Source: Congeria kusceri | Lineage: Eukaryota > Mollusca > Bivalvia > Myida > Dreissenidae | Direction of reading: 5' to 3' | Assembly: GCA_027627225.1 (NCBI GenBank) | Contig: CM051029.1 | Coordinates: 26,844,548-26,908,547, forward strand | DNA: 64,000 bases | In this document: positions 26,251-36,894 of the stretch, in pieces | Layout: each line of letters begins with the position of its first letter | How positions within the stretch are numbered: the stretch's first letter is position 1 | Position numbers and translations under genes: made by a program | Notes under the pieces: generated by a model | Database searches by the model: none | Told to the model about the DNA's origin: nothing | What the model saw: only the letters and a program-made list of their open reading frames with translations

Positions 26251-27950
26251 ATATAAATTCGAGCTATGCTCGGAACCAGTTATATCTCTGTGAGAAGGTT
26301 AATAATTCGGGCCATGCTCGGAACCAGTTATATCTCTGTGCGAAGGTGGATAATTCGAGCCATGCTCGGAAACATATATCTCTGTGAAGAGGTTGATAAT
26401 TCGAGCCATGCTCGGAACCATATATGTCTGTTAGGAGGTTGATAATTCGAGCCATGCTCGTTACCAGTTATATCTCTGTGAGGATGATGAAAATTCGAGC
26501 CATGCTCGGAACCATGTATGTCTGTGAGGGGGTTGACAATTCAAGCCAAGCTTGGAACCAGTTATATCTCTGTGAGGAGGTTGATAATTGGAGCCATGCT
26601 CGGATTCAGTTATATCTCTGTGAGGAGTTGATAATTCGAGCCATGCTCGGAACCAGTTATATCTCTGTGAGGAGGTTGATAATTCGAGCCATGCTCGGAA
26701 CCATATATGTATGTGAGGAGGTTGATAATTCGAGCCATGCTCGGAACCAGTTATTTCTCTGTGAGGGGGTTGATAATTCGGTCCATGCTCGGAACCAGTT
26801 ATGTATTTGTGAGAAGGTTGATAATTCGAGCCATGCTCGGAACCAGTTATATCTCTGTGAGGAGGTTGATAATTCGAGCCGTGCTCGGAACCATATATGT
26901 CTGTGAGAAGGTGGATAATTCGAGCCATGCTCTGAACCAGTTATATCTCTGTGAGGAGGTTGATAATTCGAGCCATGCTCGGAACCATATATGTATGTGA
27001 GAAGGTTGATAATTCGAGCCATGCTCGGGAGCAGTCATATCTCTGTGAGGAGGTTGATAATTCGGTCCATGCTCGGAACCAGTTATATATTTGTGAGAAG
27101 GTGGATAATTCGAGCCATGCCCGGAACCAGTTATATCTCTGTGAGGAGGTTGATAATTCGAGCCGTGCTCGTAACCAGTTATATATTTGTGAGGGGGTTG
27201 ATAATTCGAGCCATGCTCGGAACCAGTTATATATTTGTGAGAAGGTTGATAATTCGAGCCGTGCTCGGAACCATATATGTATGTGAGAAGGTGGATAATT
27301 CGAGCCATGCTCGGGAGCAGTTATATCTCTGTGAGGAGGTTGATAATTCGAGCCATACTCGGGAGCAGTTATATCTCTGTGAGGAGGTTGATAATTCGAG
27401 CCATGCTCGGTACCAGTTATATCTCTGTGAGGAGGTTGATAATTCGAGCCGTGCTCGGTACCAGTTATATCTCTGTGAGAAGGTGGATAATTCGAGCCAT
27501 GCTCGGGAGCAGTTATATCTCTGTGAGGAGGTTGATAATTCGAGCCATGCTCGGTACCAGTTAAATCTCTGTGAGGAGGTTGATAATTGGAGCCGTGCTC
27601 GGAACCAGTTATATATTTGTAGGGGGTTGATAATTCGAGCCATGCTCGGAACCAGTTATATATTTGTCAGAAGGTTGATAATTCGAGCCATGCTCGGAAC
27701 CAGTTATATCTCTGTGAGGAGGTTGATAATTCGAGCCGTGCTCGGAACCATATATGTATGTGAGAAGGTGGATAATTCGAGCCATGCTCGGAAGCAGTTA
27801 TATCTCTGTGAGGAGGTTGATAATTCGAGCCATACTCGGTACCATATATGTATGTGAGAAGGTGGATAATTCGAGCCATGCTCGGGAGCAGTTATATCTT
27901 TGTGAGGAGGTTGATAATTCGAGCCATACTCGGTTCCAGTTATATCTTTA
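26251..27950. repeat. 48-bp minisatellite, about 35 copies
   Basis: The unit is ataattcgagccatgctcgg, then aaccagttatatctctgtga, then ggaggttg. Each unit contains the perfect inverted repeat cgagc-cat-gctcg. Recurrent variants are gtgctcgg, gggagcagtt and accatatatgtatgtgagaa. Their order recurs in blocks, which suggests higher-order units of several repeats. The multiple-of-three period opens frames on both strands; these are not taken as genes. Confidence 0.95.
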
Positions 27951-28440
27951 TCGATTACCATACTTGAATAACAACGGCGTCTGTAACGCCTTGCCTCAAC
28001 CCGCGTTTCGTCATCGAGGGACAATCGCCTGTAAAATAATCTCTCATTTTTCACTTGATGTGATCGTATCCGTTTCATTGTCGTATAAATAATTGAGCGG
28101 CTTTTATCGAAAGTAATAGCCTGTCAACAGCTTTTATTCTCTATTGACAGAAAAAGCAAAACGTTAGATCCGAGAAGATCGGTTTCGTTGTTTAGGAAAT
28201 ATTTTTGCCACTTCTAGACAAAAAAACAAACAAACAATAAATGCGTTCTGAATGGGTACAAGGATTTTCGAATATTTGACATCATTCTATATGTTTATTT
28301 TGATTAATAGTGTGCTAATCTTAATTGTTTCGTTGATTTCGATTTTTATTATATCTGTTTGAAGACCTTGTAGTAACTATGAAATGTATCATTTAATTTT
28401 CATTTTTCTGTAAATTTTATTTCATGTATATCTTTTAAGT
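27950..28440. other. Non-coding, nothing recognised
   Basis: AT-rich sequence with no supported gene. Confidence 0.4.
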
Positions 28441-28467
28441 TTATCTTTGTGAAATTAAAATTTTATA

Positions 28468-28504
28468 GTAGTAATAATAATAATAATAATAATAATGATA
28501 ATAA

Positions 28505-28551
<47 letters not shown>

Positions 28552-28553
28552 TT
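28468..28553. repeat. (TAA)n microsatellite
   Basis: Interrupted aataataat runs end in attattatt, giving a self-complementary tract. Confidence 0.95.
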
Positions 28554-28559
28554 TGTCGA

Positions 28560-29030
28560 GTCGCGCATGCGCACACTGGAATAAGGCGCGTTAATGGAGG
28601 AAAGCAGTGGTGTTTTAAAATCGGGAATACCGGGTTCAAGGAAAGTGCGAGCTAACTTAACTTCTATTTTTCAATGAAATATACAGTTTGTGACAGTATT
28701 TGATCGTGTTCTATACATATAGTGATGGTTGTACGCATGTCTGACCGTTTTGGCATAACTACAAATCAAATTCACAATTGTATGTCCATCTGGAGTTCAG
28801 TATCTTTAATATATAGGACAATTTATTACATATAATTGTGTATGGAATCAAGACATACTATTATTAAACGGACTAACGGAAAACCCCGTTTGCCTTGTAA
28901 AATAATGTACTGTCAACATAAGAAGATAAAACAAAGGTAGTCTTGTATGAGTATTCCCGCTTAAAATACACATCAGTCAACATAATTATACATTTTAAAA
29001 GAAATGCGTGTACAAGCTCCCAAAACAGTG
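28560..29030. other. Non-coding, nothing recognised
   Basis: No supported gene or repeat. Confidence 0.4.
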
Positions 29031-29402
29031 CATTAGACAAGAAATGGGTTGGTTTTCGCTTACATCTCCAAAAAAGTCTAGGAGGGGAGGTAAAATATAA
29101 CTTGTTTTTATTTAACTTTTTTTTCTTCGCCGCATATTCACTACAAAGTTTAAGTATATTGGACTGCATGTAAACTGTTTGAATGCCTTCCAACAAAGAA
29201 ACTGTACCTGAACTATAAATAAGGTCATAGAAAAATAGATTTCTGGCAAGAACATTGTAATATAAACGGAAAATTGCTCCTTTTCCCCGAAAATCAGAAA
29301 AAGTTAATGATTTATAGGAGAAAAAACGTTTAGGGTCTGCGGAAAAATAGGGAGTGGGGGGTCGGGTATGCGGAAACAAACAACTTTTTTTTACGCCTTA
29401 TG
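29030..29402. mobile_element. MITE-like element with G-runs, copy 2 (diverged)
   Basis: Parallel to 21,251-21,650: gggttggttttcgcttacat at the left, gtcgggtatgcggaaacaaa then caacttttttttacgcctta at the right. Shared interior phrases are cttcgccgcatattcac and agtatattggactgcat. The G-runs are much shorter (gggggg). Confidence 0.65.
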
Positions 29403-29950
29403 AGCCTAACTTGTGCAGGACGCAGCGAGATGGCATTTCCTGCAATTCTATATTGTTGGGCACTTAGCTACGCCAATGAATGTTTGAAGCCAGGCCGTTC
29501 TATGCAATTACAAACTTGTAGGGTCTTCTTAAATATTTCAGACGTTGTGTTTCGTGCCAAGCAACATCTAGTTTTCGCTTTATGGCCCCAAAACGTTGCT
29601 TTGATGTCTGGTCATTTATTTGTTATTGATCACCAACACCTCAGCCTTCTTTCGTGTTTAAGTTATGCAAATCGCATGCAAATACGCAAGATTCTAATCT
29701 AGATATACTCTACATAAATGCAGTTGTACGATATCTTTTAAGTGGCATATCGACTGTAATTTTCGCAAAACATTTAGTAGACAGGCAACTTGTTGTAGAT
29801 CTAGTTTCTACGTTTGTGTGATTTCACTAATAAATTTTAAATCAACTAGCAAATAATAGAATATCTCTTCTAAAACCAGGATAAAACTATAGCAAAATTG
29901 GCAATGGGAATATACTCCAAATGACTGTACACGCATTTACAAAATACGTA
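29402..29950. other. Non-coding, nothing recognised
   Basis: A 100-codon open frame at 29,400-29,702 shows no recognisable domain and begins at the end of the MITE, so it is not called. Confidence 0.35.
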
Positions 29951-29953
29951 TGT

Positions 29954-30147
29954 GGCGTGTCGTGATAAAACCGGACTTAATGTACGTGCGTAAAGTGTCG
30001 TCCCGAATCAGCCTTTGCAGTCCGCTTTGTTGGTATTTTCTGTTTTAATGAAGTCTCTTCTAAACATAAATCCACTATTGGCGGAAAGTGTCGTCCTGGA
30101 TTAACCTGTGCGGATCAGCATTAAGCGGGTTTTTCCCGCGACACGCC
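29954..30147. mobile_element. MITE-like element, GTGTCGTGG family, copy 2 (internally deleted)
   Basis: Ends ggcgtgtcgtg and cgcgacacgcc. It retains gtgcgtaaagtgtcgtcccg, tctgttttaatgaagtctct and ggcggaaagtgtcgtcc. The inner palindrome halves are shortened relative to the copies at 15,853 and 37,021. Confidence 0.88.
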
Positions 30148-30510
30148 TCATATATGTCCACTCTCCAGTCGAAGTGTCCCTTTAAGGGTTTGTATTAATC
30201 TAAAGAAAATGGCATAATTTGGAATTGAAAAATAAAAATTGCAAATAGTTTTAAGACAGGCTCTTATAATTAAATAACACATATTAGTTGTATATTTCGA
30301 TGAGTTTAACGCCTGGTTACATGATTGTGAAAACAATTATATATTTAATAAATGTAGATCTAACTTTTTAAAATTTATTTTGTGTACAATAAATTAGATC
30401 GTAAACAACAGAAGCTGCCAGGCATAAAAGTGAATTGATTAATTGTCATTTTGCCAACACGCACATCTACGCGGAATATTGATAGGCCTATACGTCATTT
30501 CATTTTTTGA

Positions 30511-30518
30511 TGACGTCA
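30511..30518 (+). promoter_or_regulatory. CRE-like palindrome TGACGTCA
   Basis: A perfect 8-bp cAMP-response element (the consensus for CREB/ATF bZIP factors) lies 19 bases before the ATG at 30,537. Chance occurrence cannot be excluded, but the position at the head of the only non-transposon, non-fucosyltransferase gene model is suggestive. Confidence 0.45.
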
Positions 30519-30536
30519 TATCGATGAAATAAAAAT

Positions 30537-32980
30537 ATGGAGGCAGAAAGTGGAGCAACTATTCTGCGGACAGAGTTGGACATCAGTACGCAGATAGCCA
30601 ACCTAGAGGCTCGAACCGCTAACCTCGAGGTGGATTTCGAGTCGATATCTGCGTCAGCTAGAGAACTGACCCAATTGGTCCGGCGTTATGTTGACAAAGT
30701 GGAAACAGAGAGAAAGGTATATTTAACGCAATATAAAAGCCTAAAAAGTCTAGCCTATAGGTCACGGATTGCATAGACGAGTAATGATCATGTAGTCTGG
30801 ATACAATTTAGCAACAGTTCCATGCAAAGTCTTTTATAGCTTTGCTGTAGCAAATAGATCTACTTTCTTGTGTGTGTTTTTCTTTTCATTGACACTACAG
30901 CACAGTATATCCTCGATTACCGTAAATTCGCGACCCTAACATCTAATGTCAATAATCAAATTATTTCAACAATTTGAACATAATATTTAGAACAAATATT
31001 TGAAAATAAATATATATACCGCTGTTTTTTTAACTTATTTATCCAAAACAACGTTTAAAACTTCTAGCAGGTCAACATTGTTTACGTAAGTGTCAAGCAG
31101 TCGCCATCTTATCTAACTATCATTGATTCGCGGAAATGACGTCATCCCATCATTCCAAGAAAATGATCTTCAATTAGGCCGCATGTACATCAAGTTTTGG
31201 ATTATCGTATTTAACAGTGAATTTTATTAAAAAAAAGAAATCTGAAATGTAATTCTTCCTTATCACAAAAGCACATTTAAGTAATACTATACCAGCGGGG
31301 AGAAATGTTTTTAGGTAAATGGATTATTTCTTTTAAGGTGGCTTATAGATTCTAAAATCCAGGATGATTAAGTTTAAGCAAGAAAAACATAATCAATTGC
31401 TGTTTTCATTTTGTTTGCAGTATATTATTGTAGGGTGTGTTTTTAATTTGTAGGTGAATAGAGCCTGTACAATTTACTAAATGCCTCTTGTGTAACCATA
31501 ATTCTATGAAAAAGGCTAAAATTCACTTAAAATTAAGGGTACTGAAAAACACACACAAAACTTTGCTCGGCCTTAGTTACGACACACTGCCGAATCATGT
31601 CCCATATATGGAAGTTCTACTACAACATCGGACGAAAACAACTATTTCCGGTTTGTATTTGTATTGAAAAACACAACATGTAACTTCCTGGTGTTTTGGG
31701 AATAAGAAAACATGGTGTTTTTATATCAGGTATCATGTCGAATGCTTTTGTCTGTTTAAAATGCAGTTTCTTCACACAATATTCGGTCACATGGTCAATT
31801 GGACATGTATAAAGAAATTCACGCGGCCACGTATGCGCATGCGCAAATGCCGTAGACGATCACGTGACAATAACAACATCCGCGAATCAATGGTAGTCGC
31901 GAATTTAGGGGAGTTGACGAAAATATCATTGCAATTTGCATCGAATTAAGCATTATATCTATCTACAGTAGACCTAAAAACATTTCGTGCCTTAGGATAA
32001 ATTATTTCCGATTGTAGATCTAGTGTAGTTTTAAGCATCTTTTCCGTAATCTAGATCTTGTTCGACCTCATCGATATAGAAACATGGATGCCGTGTTCTT
32101 CTTTTTGTATTTTAAATTTTAAATGGACTTTTAACGGGAAGTTTGTTTGTTTGAAAAATTTCATTAGTCCTAATGGATGTCATGTTTTATGCATAAGAAT
32201 GTCAAACAAACGGAAAAGAAGTGAAAATTATAGGCCAACATCTAATGATGATACATTGCAGCAACGACAGCTATTCTCTCTAAAAGACCCACTGGTCCTA
32301 TTTCATTGCAGAGTTGGGATGTCCTGGAAGTCATGCTCGAGTCAGGTCTCACAGCGCGTGACGTGCTGGACCACGTGAAAATATTCTTCAACTTCCTGCT
32401 GGCAAGAATGACGTCACAGCATGCTGACGTCACCGATGTGAAAATGCTGTGGCACCTGCTAGACAAAGAGGGGGTGAAGCAGGCCTTTAGAAGGTCACTG
32501 AAACACTTCGGATTCACAGACGCAGACGAGCTAAGTATAAAGCTTCTGTTAGCGATTATTTACAAGATGCAAATGGATCTGGAAAGAGATCCGAATTCGG
32601 ATCCGTCCGATGTCAGTTTAATGTCACTCGAGCAATGTAAGGAGCTTATAAGTCGGTGTATGGCTAAAGCTAAACCCGGCGTCGAATCATCCGATGATGT
32701 GGACGGTGAATTAAAGTCGTCCGCTGCGAAAGATGAAGCGCCGGTAGAGGATATCAAAACAAACACCGAAGTAATCGGACAGGAAATTACAGTTAGTGAT
32801 TGGAACTTCGTCGAACTATCCCAGGAAAATATGGACGCTAAGATATTGAAGACGGTTACTACGTGGCCATTAGATGATAATCTAAAAGCCGTCCTAAAGC
32901 GTATGGTCGGGGTTGTGTTGTACACACTTAATATTGGGCGGGTAGGAAAGGATCTGTCTGTCGTGAGCATCAAGGACTGA
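30537..32980 (+). CDS. Two-exon gene, unknown function: exons 30537-30716 and 32312-32980
   Basis: The predicted protein is 282 residues. Exon 1 (60 residues) is heptad-like and probably coiled coil (LDISTQIANLEARTANLEVDF), ending VETERK. Exon 2 (222 residues) is helix-rich: LLARMTSQHADVTDVKMLWHLL, then an acidic low-complexity linker around residues 165-205, then DNLKAVLKRMVGVVLYTLN, ending VSIKD. Splicing is supported by AAAG|GTATAT at 30716/30717 and tttcattgcag|AGTTGG at 32311/32312, both in phase 0. AATAAA follows at 33,040, about 60 bases after the stop. Codon use is mixed GC, unlike the AT-rich surroundings, which favours a real gene. No family is recognised. An upstream exon or alternative start is possible. 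Confidence 0.6.
30717..32311 (+). other. Intron of the unknown two-exon gene
   Basis: About 1.6 kb with GT/AG ends. A polypyrimidine-like stretch (ctattctctct) precedes the acceptor. Nothing else recognised inside. Confidence 0.5.
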
Positions 32981-33039
32981 TCAAAGACTGATGAAAGACT
33001 GATCAATGTACCTAAAAACTATTAATCACCATTCTAAAG

Positions 33040-33045
33040 AATAAA
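33040..33045 (+). terminator. Polyadenylation signal AATAAA
   Basis: Canonical hexamer about 60 bases downstream of the stop codon of the 30,537-32,980 gene. The intervening 3' UTR has short repeats of gactgat. Confidence 0.6.
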
Positions 33046-33570
33046 GTGTGATGCAATATCTATTATGTGTTTTATAAAGGAATATGGAAGACATGGCTTG
33101 CAAATACTGCGATTAAATTCTTCACCCGACATTCTAACATTCCACGGGCAGAGTTTTCTGTAGACAAAGAAGAACAATTTCCGTTGTTAAATTGCCAATA
33201 AACAACTCGTAAAAGTAGTTGCGAAACTGTAAAATATAGTTTGAATTGTAATTGCAGAATATGTTGTCAGGTCGTGTTTGAATCGAAATATAGAGACTTA
33301 TTTTTATCCTGTAACATCCATGAATTTGTATCGTCAGAGTTAAAACTTTAATCAGCGATTAACACAAATATAGAACATGACGGTAATAAAAACTAATCAA
33401 AACATTGAATTTAAACATGAACACGATCTGTTTCGATTGTGTCATAAACTGCAAAATTGTAAGATCTGTTAGCAGACCTTAATATAGATCCATGAATCTA
33501 TTTAAGTATGTTCCTAGCTGTACAGTGCAAAGGAAATTAATGTTAGTGACACATAATATGATATGAAGCA
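33046..33570. other. Non-coding, partly duplicated at 36,290-36,430
   Basis: 33,444-33,570 (cataaactgcaaaattgtaa, agatctgttagcag, gttcctagctgtacagtgca) is repeated in the same orientation at about 36,290-36,420. Confidence 0.6.
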
Positions 33571-33850
33571 GTGTAGGACCATATTTTTCACAAATCCTAT
33601 TTTTTATCATCTGTGAAAATAGGATCTCATTCTTCACAGGTGCAAAAATTGAGATTTTATTCTTCACACATCACAGTTTTTGATCGCATCCAGTTTTTGA
33701 TATGGAATGAAATCATATTCTTATGTGATCCTCACGCATATCCCGTTTTTGCCTAACACATTCTTCACTCTTAAAAGTGAGACAAATGAGATCCTATTCT
33801 TCACAGGTGTTTGAAAAATATGATTTTTGAAAAATATGATCCTACAAATC
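33570..33850. mobile_element. Foldback/MITE-like element
   Basis: The left end gtaggaccatatttttcaca matches the reverse complement of the right end, gtaggatcatatttttcaaa. Inside are several copies of attcttcacaggtg-like phrases. No coding capacity. Confidence 0.6.
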
Positions 33851-34179
33851 TGCGTCACTCATTATACTGTGTTTTTAGGGCCAATTTGAAGCCGAAATTC
33901 GGCCCCATTCCCCTGCTTAAAAAGAAGATATTTCCGCCTATATTTACCGTAACATTCCCCTCAGTATGTTAGCTTTATTTTGCAAAAAAAAAATTGGCCA
34001 AAATCGGACACAAATTGGTTAAGATAGAAAGGTTTTCCTTTACAATTACAGTATTTTTTTTTCAAACCAAGTTAAAGTTATCATTTGTAGCAGAACACTT
34101 CATAAATGTTTTATCACCAAGAAAAATGTAAACATGTAATAATATTTTTCTTTAATACAATCCTCTTTTGCTGTAAAAT

Positions 34180-34376
34180 ACCCCATCTGAAGGGTCCCGC
34201 CACCTTTTCCCATCTGAAGTGTCCCGCCACCTTTCCCCATCTGAAGGGTCCAGCCACCTTTTCCCATCTGAAGGGTCCAGCCACCTTTTCCCATCTGAAG
34301 GGTCCCGCCACCTTTCCCCATCTGAAGGGTCCCGCCACCTTTCCCCATCTGAAGGGTCCCGCCACCTTTTCCCCAA
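34180..34376. repeat. 27-bp minisatellite, 7 copies
   Basis: The unit is ccatctgaagggtcccgcca followed by cctttcc. Variants have ccag for cccg and tttt for tttc. The multiple-of-three period creates open frames on both strands. Confidence 0.93.
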
Positions 34377-34419
34377 AGGTGAGAAAAACACACTGCATTA
34401 ATGCGATCACATTAAATAA

Positions 34420-36075
34420 TTATGGAAACACTGAAATACTTACCCTGTTGAACCCTGCAGGGGAAACAACCGTTGAATCCGAGTTGCTGTACTCCTTCTC
34501 TCCCTTAGATCTGACGTCATCAAAACAATTTAAATTTTGTGCAAGCGTTTAATATGTTTCTTCCAAAGCTTAGCACTGCGTCCACTGTAAAAAAAAAAGC
34601 AACAACAGTATCAAACGATTTAGAAACGAATCACAATTTTTACTCCTGTTTATTTAAGTTTCAAAACGTGTCAGAATTACTCCAATAAATTAATTTAAAT
34701 TAATACTGACATCTGGCCTCGGCTGTGCATCAGTTTTAATCCCAGGCCAGTACATTTAATCAATCGTTTTCGTAGAATAAAGCATTAGTAATAATCCCAG
34801 GCCAGTGCATTTAATCAATCGTTTTGGTAGAATAAAGTATCAGTAATAATCCCAGGCCAGTACATGTAATCAATCGTTTAGGTAGAATAAAGCATTAGTA
34901 ATAATCCCAGGCCAGTACATTTAATCAATCGTTTTGGTAGAATACAGTATCAGTAGTTATCCTAGGCCAGTATCAATCGTTTTGGTAGAATAAAGCATCT
35001 GTAATTATCCCAGGCCAGTACATTTAATCAATCGTTTTGGTAGAATAAAGCATTAGTAATAATCCCAGGCCATTACATTTAATCAATCGTTTTCATAAAA
35101 TAAAGCACCACTAGGAAGCATCGAAATCACGCAACTGCAGGAGAATATCCTGGTGCTTTCAGACATCGCGGAAAGGTTTCCCGGGCGTTGAATCCGACAC
35201 TTAATGGTAGACAGAAAGTACATCGGCGAAAAATAAAAATCCGAACACTTCGGCACGCATTTCGAGTTTGAGTATGTGTCAATACGAATTCATTACGTCA
35301 GGGAACGTTTACTATTCTGTACGCGATTCGCTATCACGTTAAACACTCCAACACGGTTGATTATATCGTCGAGGAGTTCGCTGGGTGTAATTTTGACGAA
35401 AATGGAAAAAAGGCCACGAATGCTGGTAAGGCCAGTATTTTTTAATTAATTGTTTCACGGACCCCCGCCAAACATTTTTTTACAAATCCAAACATCCAAA
35501 TATATCAACACTGAATTAGGTCATGTAGGCGTGCAATTGTCACACAATGTGAAATCGGAGATTCTCTAACATCTCCGCACGCTAAAAGTCGGATTTGTTT
35601 TAATTCGCTAACTTTTATTTTCCACTTATACAGTTTAGATATACGAGAAATGGCGCTCAAATCAAGGAAAATGGAGAGAGAAAGAAAATCAGACTGAGAA
35701 ATTGTATGGGTATTTTTTTTATTCAAAGATTAACTTTATTTTTGTACTTTCGTTTAACACTGTTTATTTACAGATTTCCTCCATTCTACACTGTACTATA
35801 CAATACAGTTTACCTAATCAACCATCCATTATATGGTTCTACTGCACGGTTTTCCTTCTCAACACCAATGCATCAATTTACCATCGTATTTCGCCACAGT
35901 AATTGCTTTATTATGCACAACAACAAAATCGTCTACGCCCTTTGGAAATTGCTTTCTTCACCATTTACCTATGATCTTGGTCAATAAACCTATCTTGAGT
36001 ATCCGTTTTAACCAGCTTTATTGTTACAGACAAGTTAGCACGTATATTGTCTGCAATAGTTTATCGGGCATTTAA
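34420..36075. repeat. Segmental duplication, copy A
   Basis: Direct repeat of 36,895-38,830. Matching landmarks: ctgcaggggaaacaaccgtt (34,456 / 36,928), aatggtagacagaaagt (35,202 / 37,642), tcacgttaaacactccaaca (35,334 / 37,767), ctctaacatctccgcacgct (35,564 / 38,012), tctactgcacggttttcctt and the Copy B version (35,836 / 38,601). Both copies keep short open stretches (KHSNT.DYIVE) around 35,340 and 37,770 that may be the relic of an exon, but neither supports a gene. Confidence 0.8.
34735..35105. repeat. 55-bp tandem repeat, about 7 copies
   Basis: The unit is aataatcccaggccagtaca, tttaatcaatcgttttggta, gaataaagcattagt. ccaggccag recurs at 34,742, 34,797, 34,852, 34,907, 35,009 and 35,064; the fifth unit is diverged and about 8 bases short. 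The other copy of the segmental duplication has a single unit (37,497-37,550). Confidence 0.9.
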
Positions 36076-36164
36076 CTAAAACAAATGCGACACATATAGG
36101 GTATATTGATAATATGATTGTATTTTACGTCATTAAGGAGGATTCAAAATTCGAATGTTGGGGC

Positions 36165-36215
36165 AATTTTAGAGGGGGGGGGGGGGGGGCGTACTCCGCT
36201 TCCGCCCCCCTCTAA
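36165..36215. repeat. Poly-G hairpin
   Basis: A run of about 17 Gs after tttagag is followed by a C-rich ccgcccccctctaaa, so the flanks are inverted complements. The G-run could also form a quadruplex. Confidence 0.7.
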
Positions 36216-36431
36216 ATCCGCATATGCGACGCCATAGCGGCAATCTTTCATGTTGCATGTTCATGTTAAACTGTAAACTGTAAAGCGAGTTCATAAACTG
36301 AAAATTGTAAGATCTGTTAGCAGCGTTTGATATAGATCCATGAATTAATTTAAGTATGTTCCTAGTTGTACAGTGCAAAGGAAATGTAAATGACACATTT
36401 ATGATATCATATGAAGCTGCGTGACTCAGTA

Positions 36432-36879
36432 TTAAAAGGGACCTGTTCACAGATTGGCAAATTGACACTTTTCAAACTTGTGTCATATATCGCAAAAAGG
36501 AAAATACATTATAATATAATATATAAACAGTTACAAGCGAAATAACACTATTGACACAGAAATATATTAGAAGTATGGTGTCGTTTAGGAAAAATCATCA
36601 ATTGAAATTGATACAATTATAAAGCGTTTATTTTGGAAAACACGTGTCTCACTTACATAACGTTTAAGAATTCGCCACTATACATGGAAGTCTGAATGGT
36701 CTAGTGGTTACAACGACATATTTTTTTATCCCGGCGGTCGTAGGTTCTAGTCCCGGCGAAGACATATCTTTTAATAACGTTTTGTTTGTTTATATAATAT
36801 ATTAAGCTTCAGGTTTTGCAGTTAAGACAATAAATGACCCTTTTCAAGAATACGAAAATCTGTGAACACGTCCCTTTAA
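36432..36879. mobile_element. TIR element carrying a tRNA-like module (SINE-MITE chimera)
   Basis: The left end ttaaaagggacctgttcacagat and the right end atctgtgaacacgtccctttaa are inverted repeats. TTAA occurs at both edges. The middle (36,690-36,763) is a 74-base tRNA-like segment with A box tggtctagtggtta and B box ggttctagtcc, bounded by gtct...agac that can pair. No coding frame. This layout is expected of neither a plain SINE nor a plain MITE. Confidence 0.8.
36690..36763 (+). other. tRNA-like segment inside the TIR element
   Basis: Box A and box B spacing and the T-arm-like cccggcggtcgtaggttct are tRNA-like. The anticodon arm is not recognisable (T-run tatttttttatc) and the acceptor stem pairs for only about four bases. 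Not called as a functional tRNA. Confidence 0.55.
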
Positions 36880-36894
36880 ATGCCATAGCTTATC

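Noticed and set aside
26424..27857. Several long overlapping frames (VDNSSHARNQLYL repeats)
   Set aside because: Artefacts of the 48-bp minisatellite.
32058..32378. 106-codon frame upstream of exon 2 of the unknown gene
   Set aside because: It is in another frame from the exon it overlaps, has no domain, and crosses the splice acceptor.
34106..34552. 148-codon frame with HLKGPATF repeats and minus-strand GKVAGPFRW repeats
   Set aside because: Seven copies of a 27-bp minisatellite; frames open on both strands.
36690..36763. Functional tRNA gene
   Set aside because: No proper anticodon arm and a poor acceptor stem; it is embedded in a TIR element.
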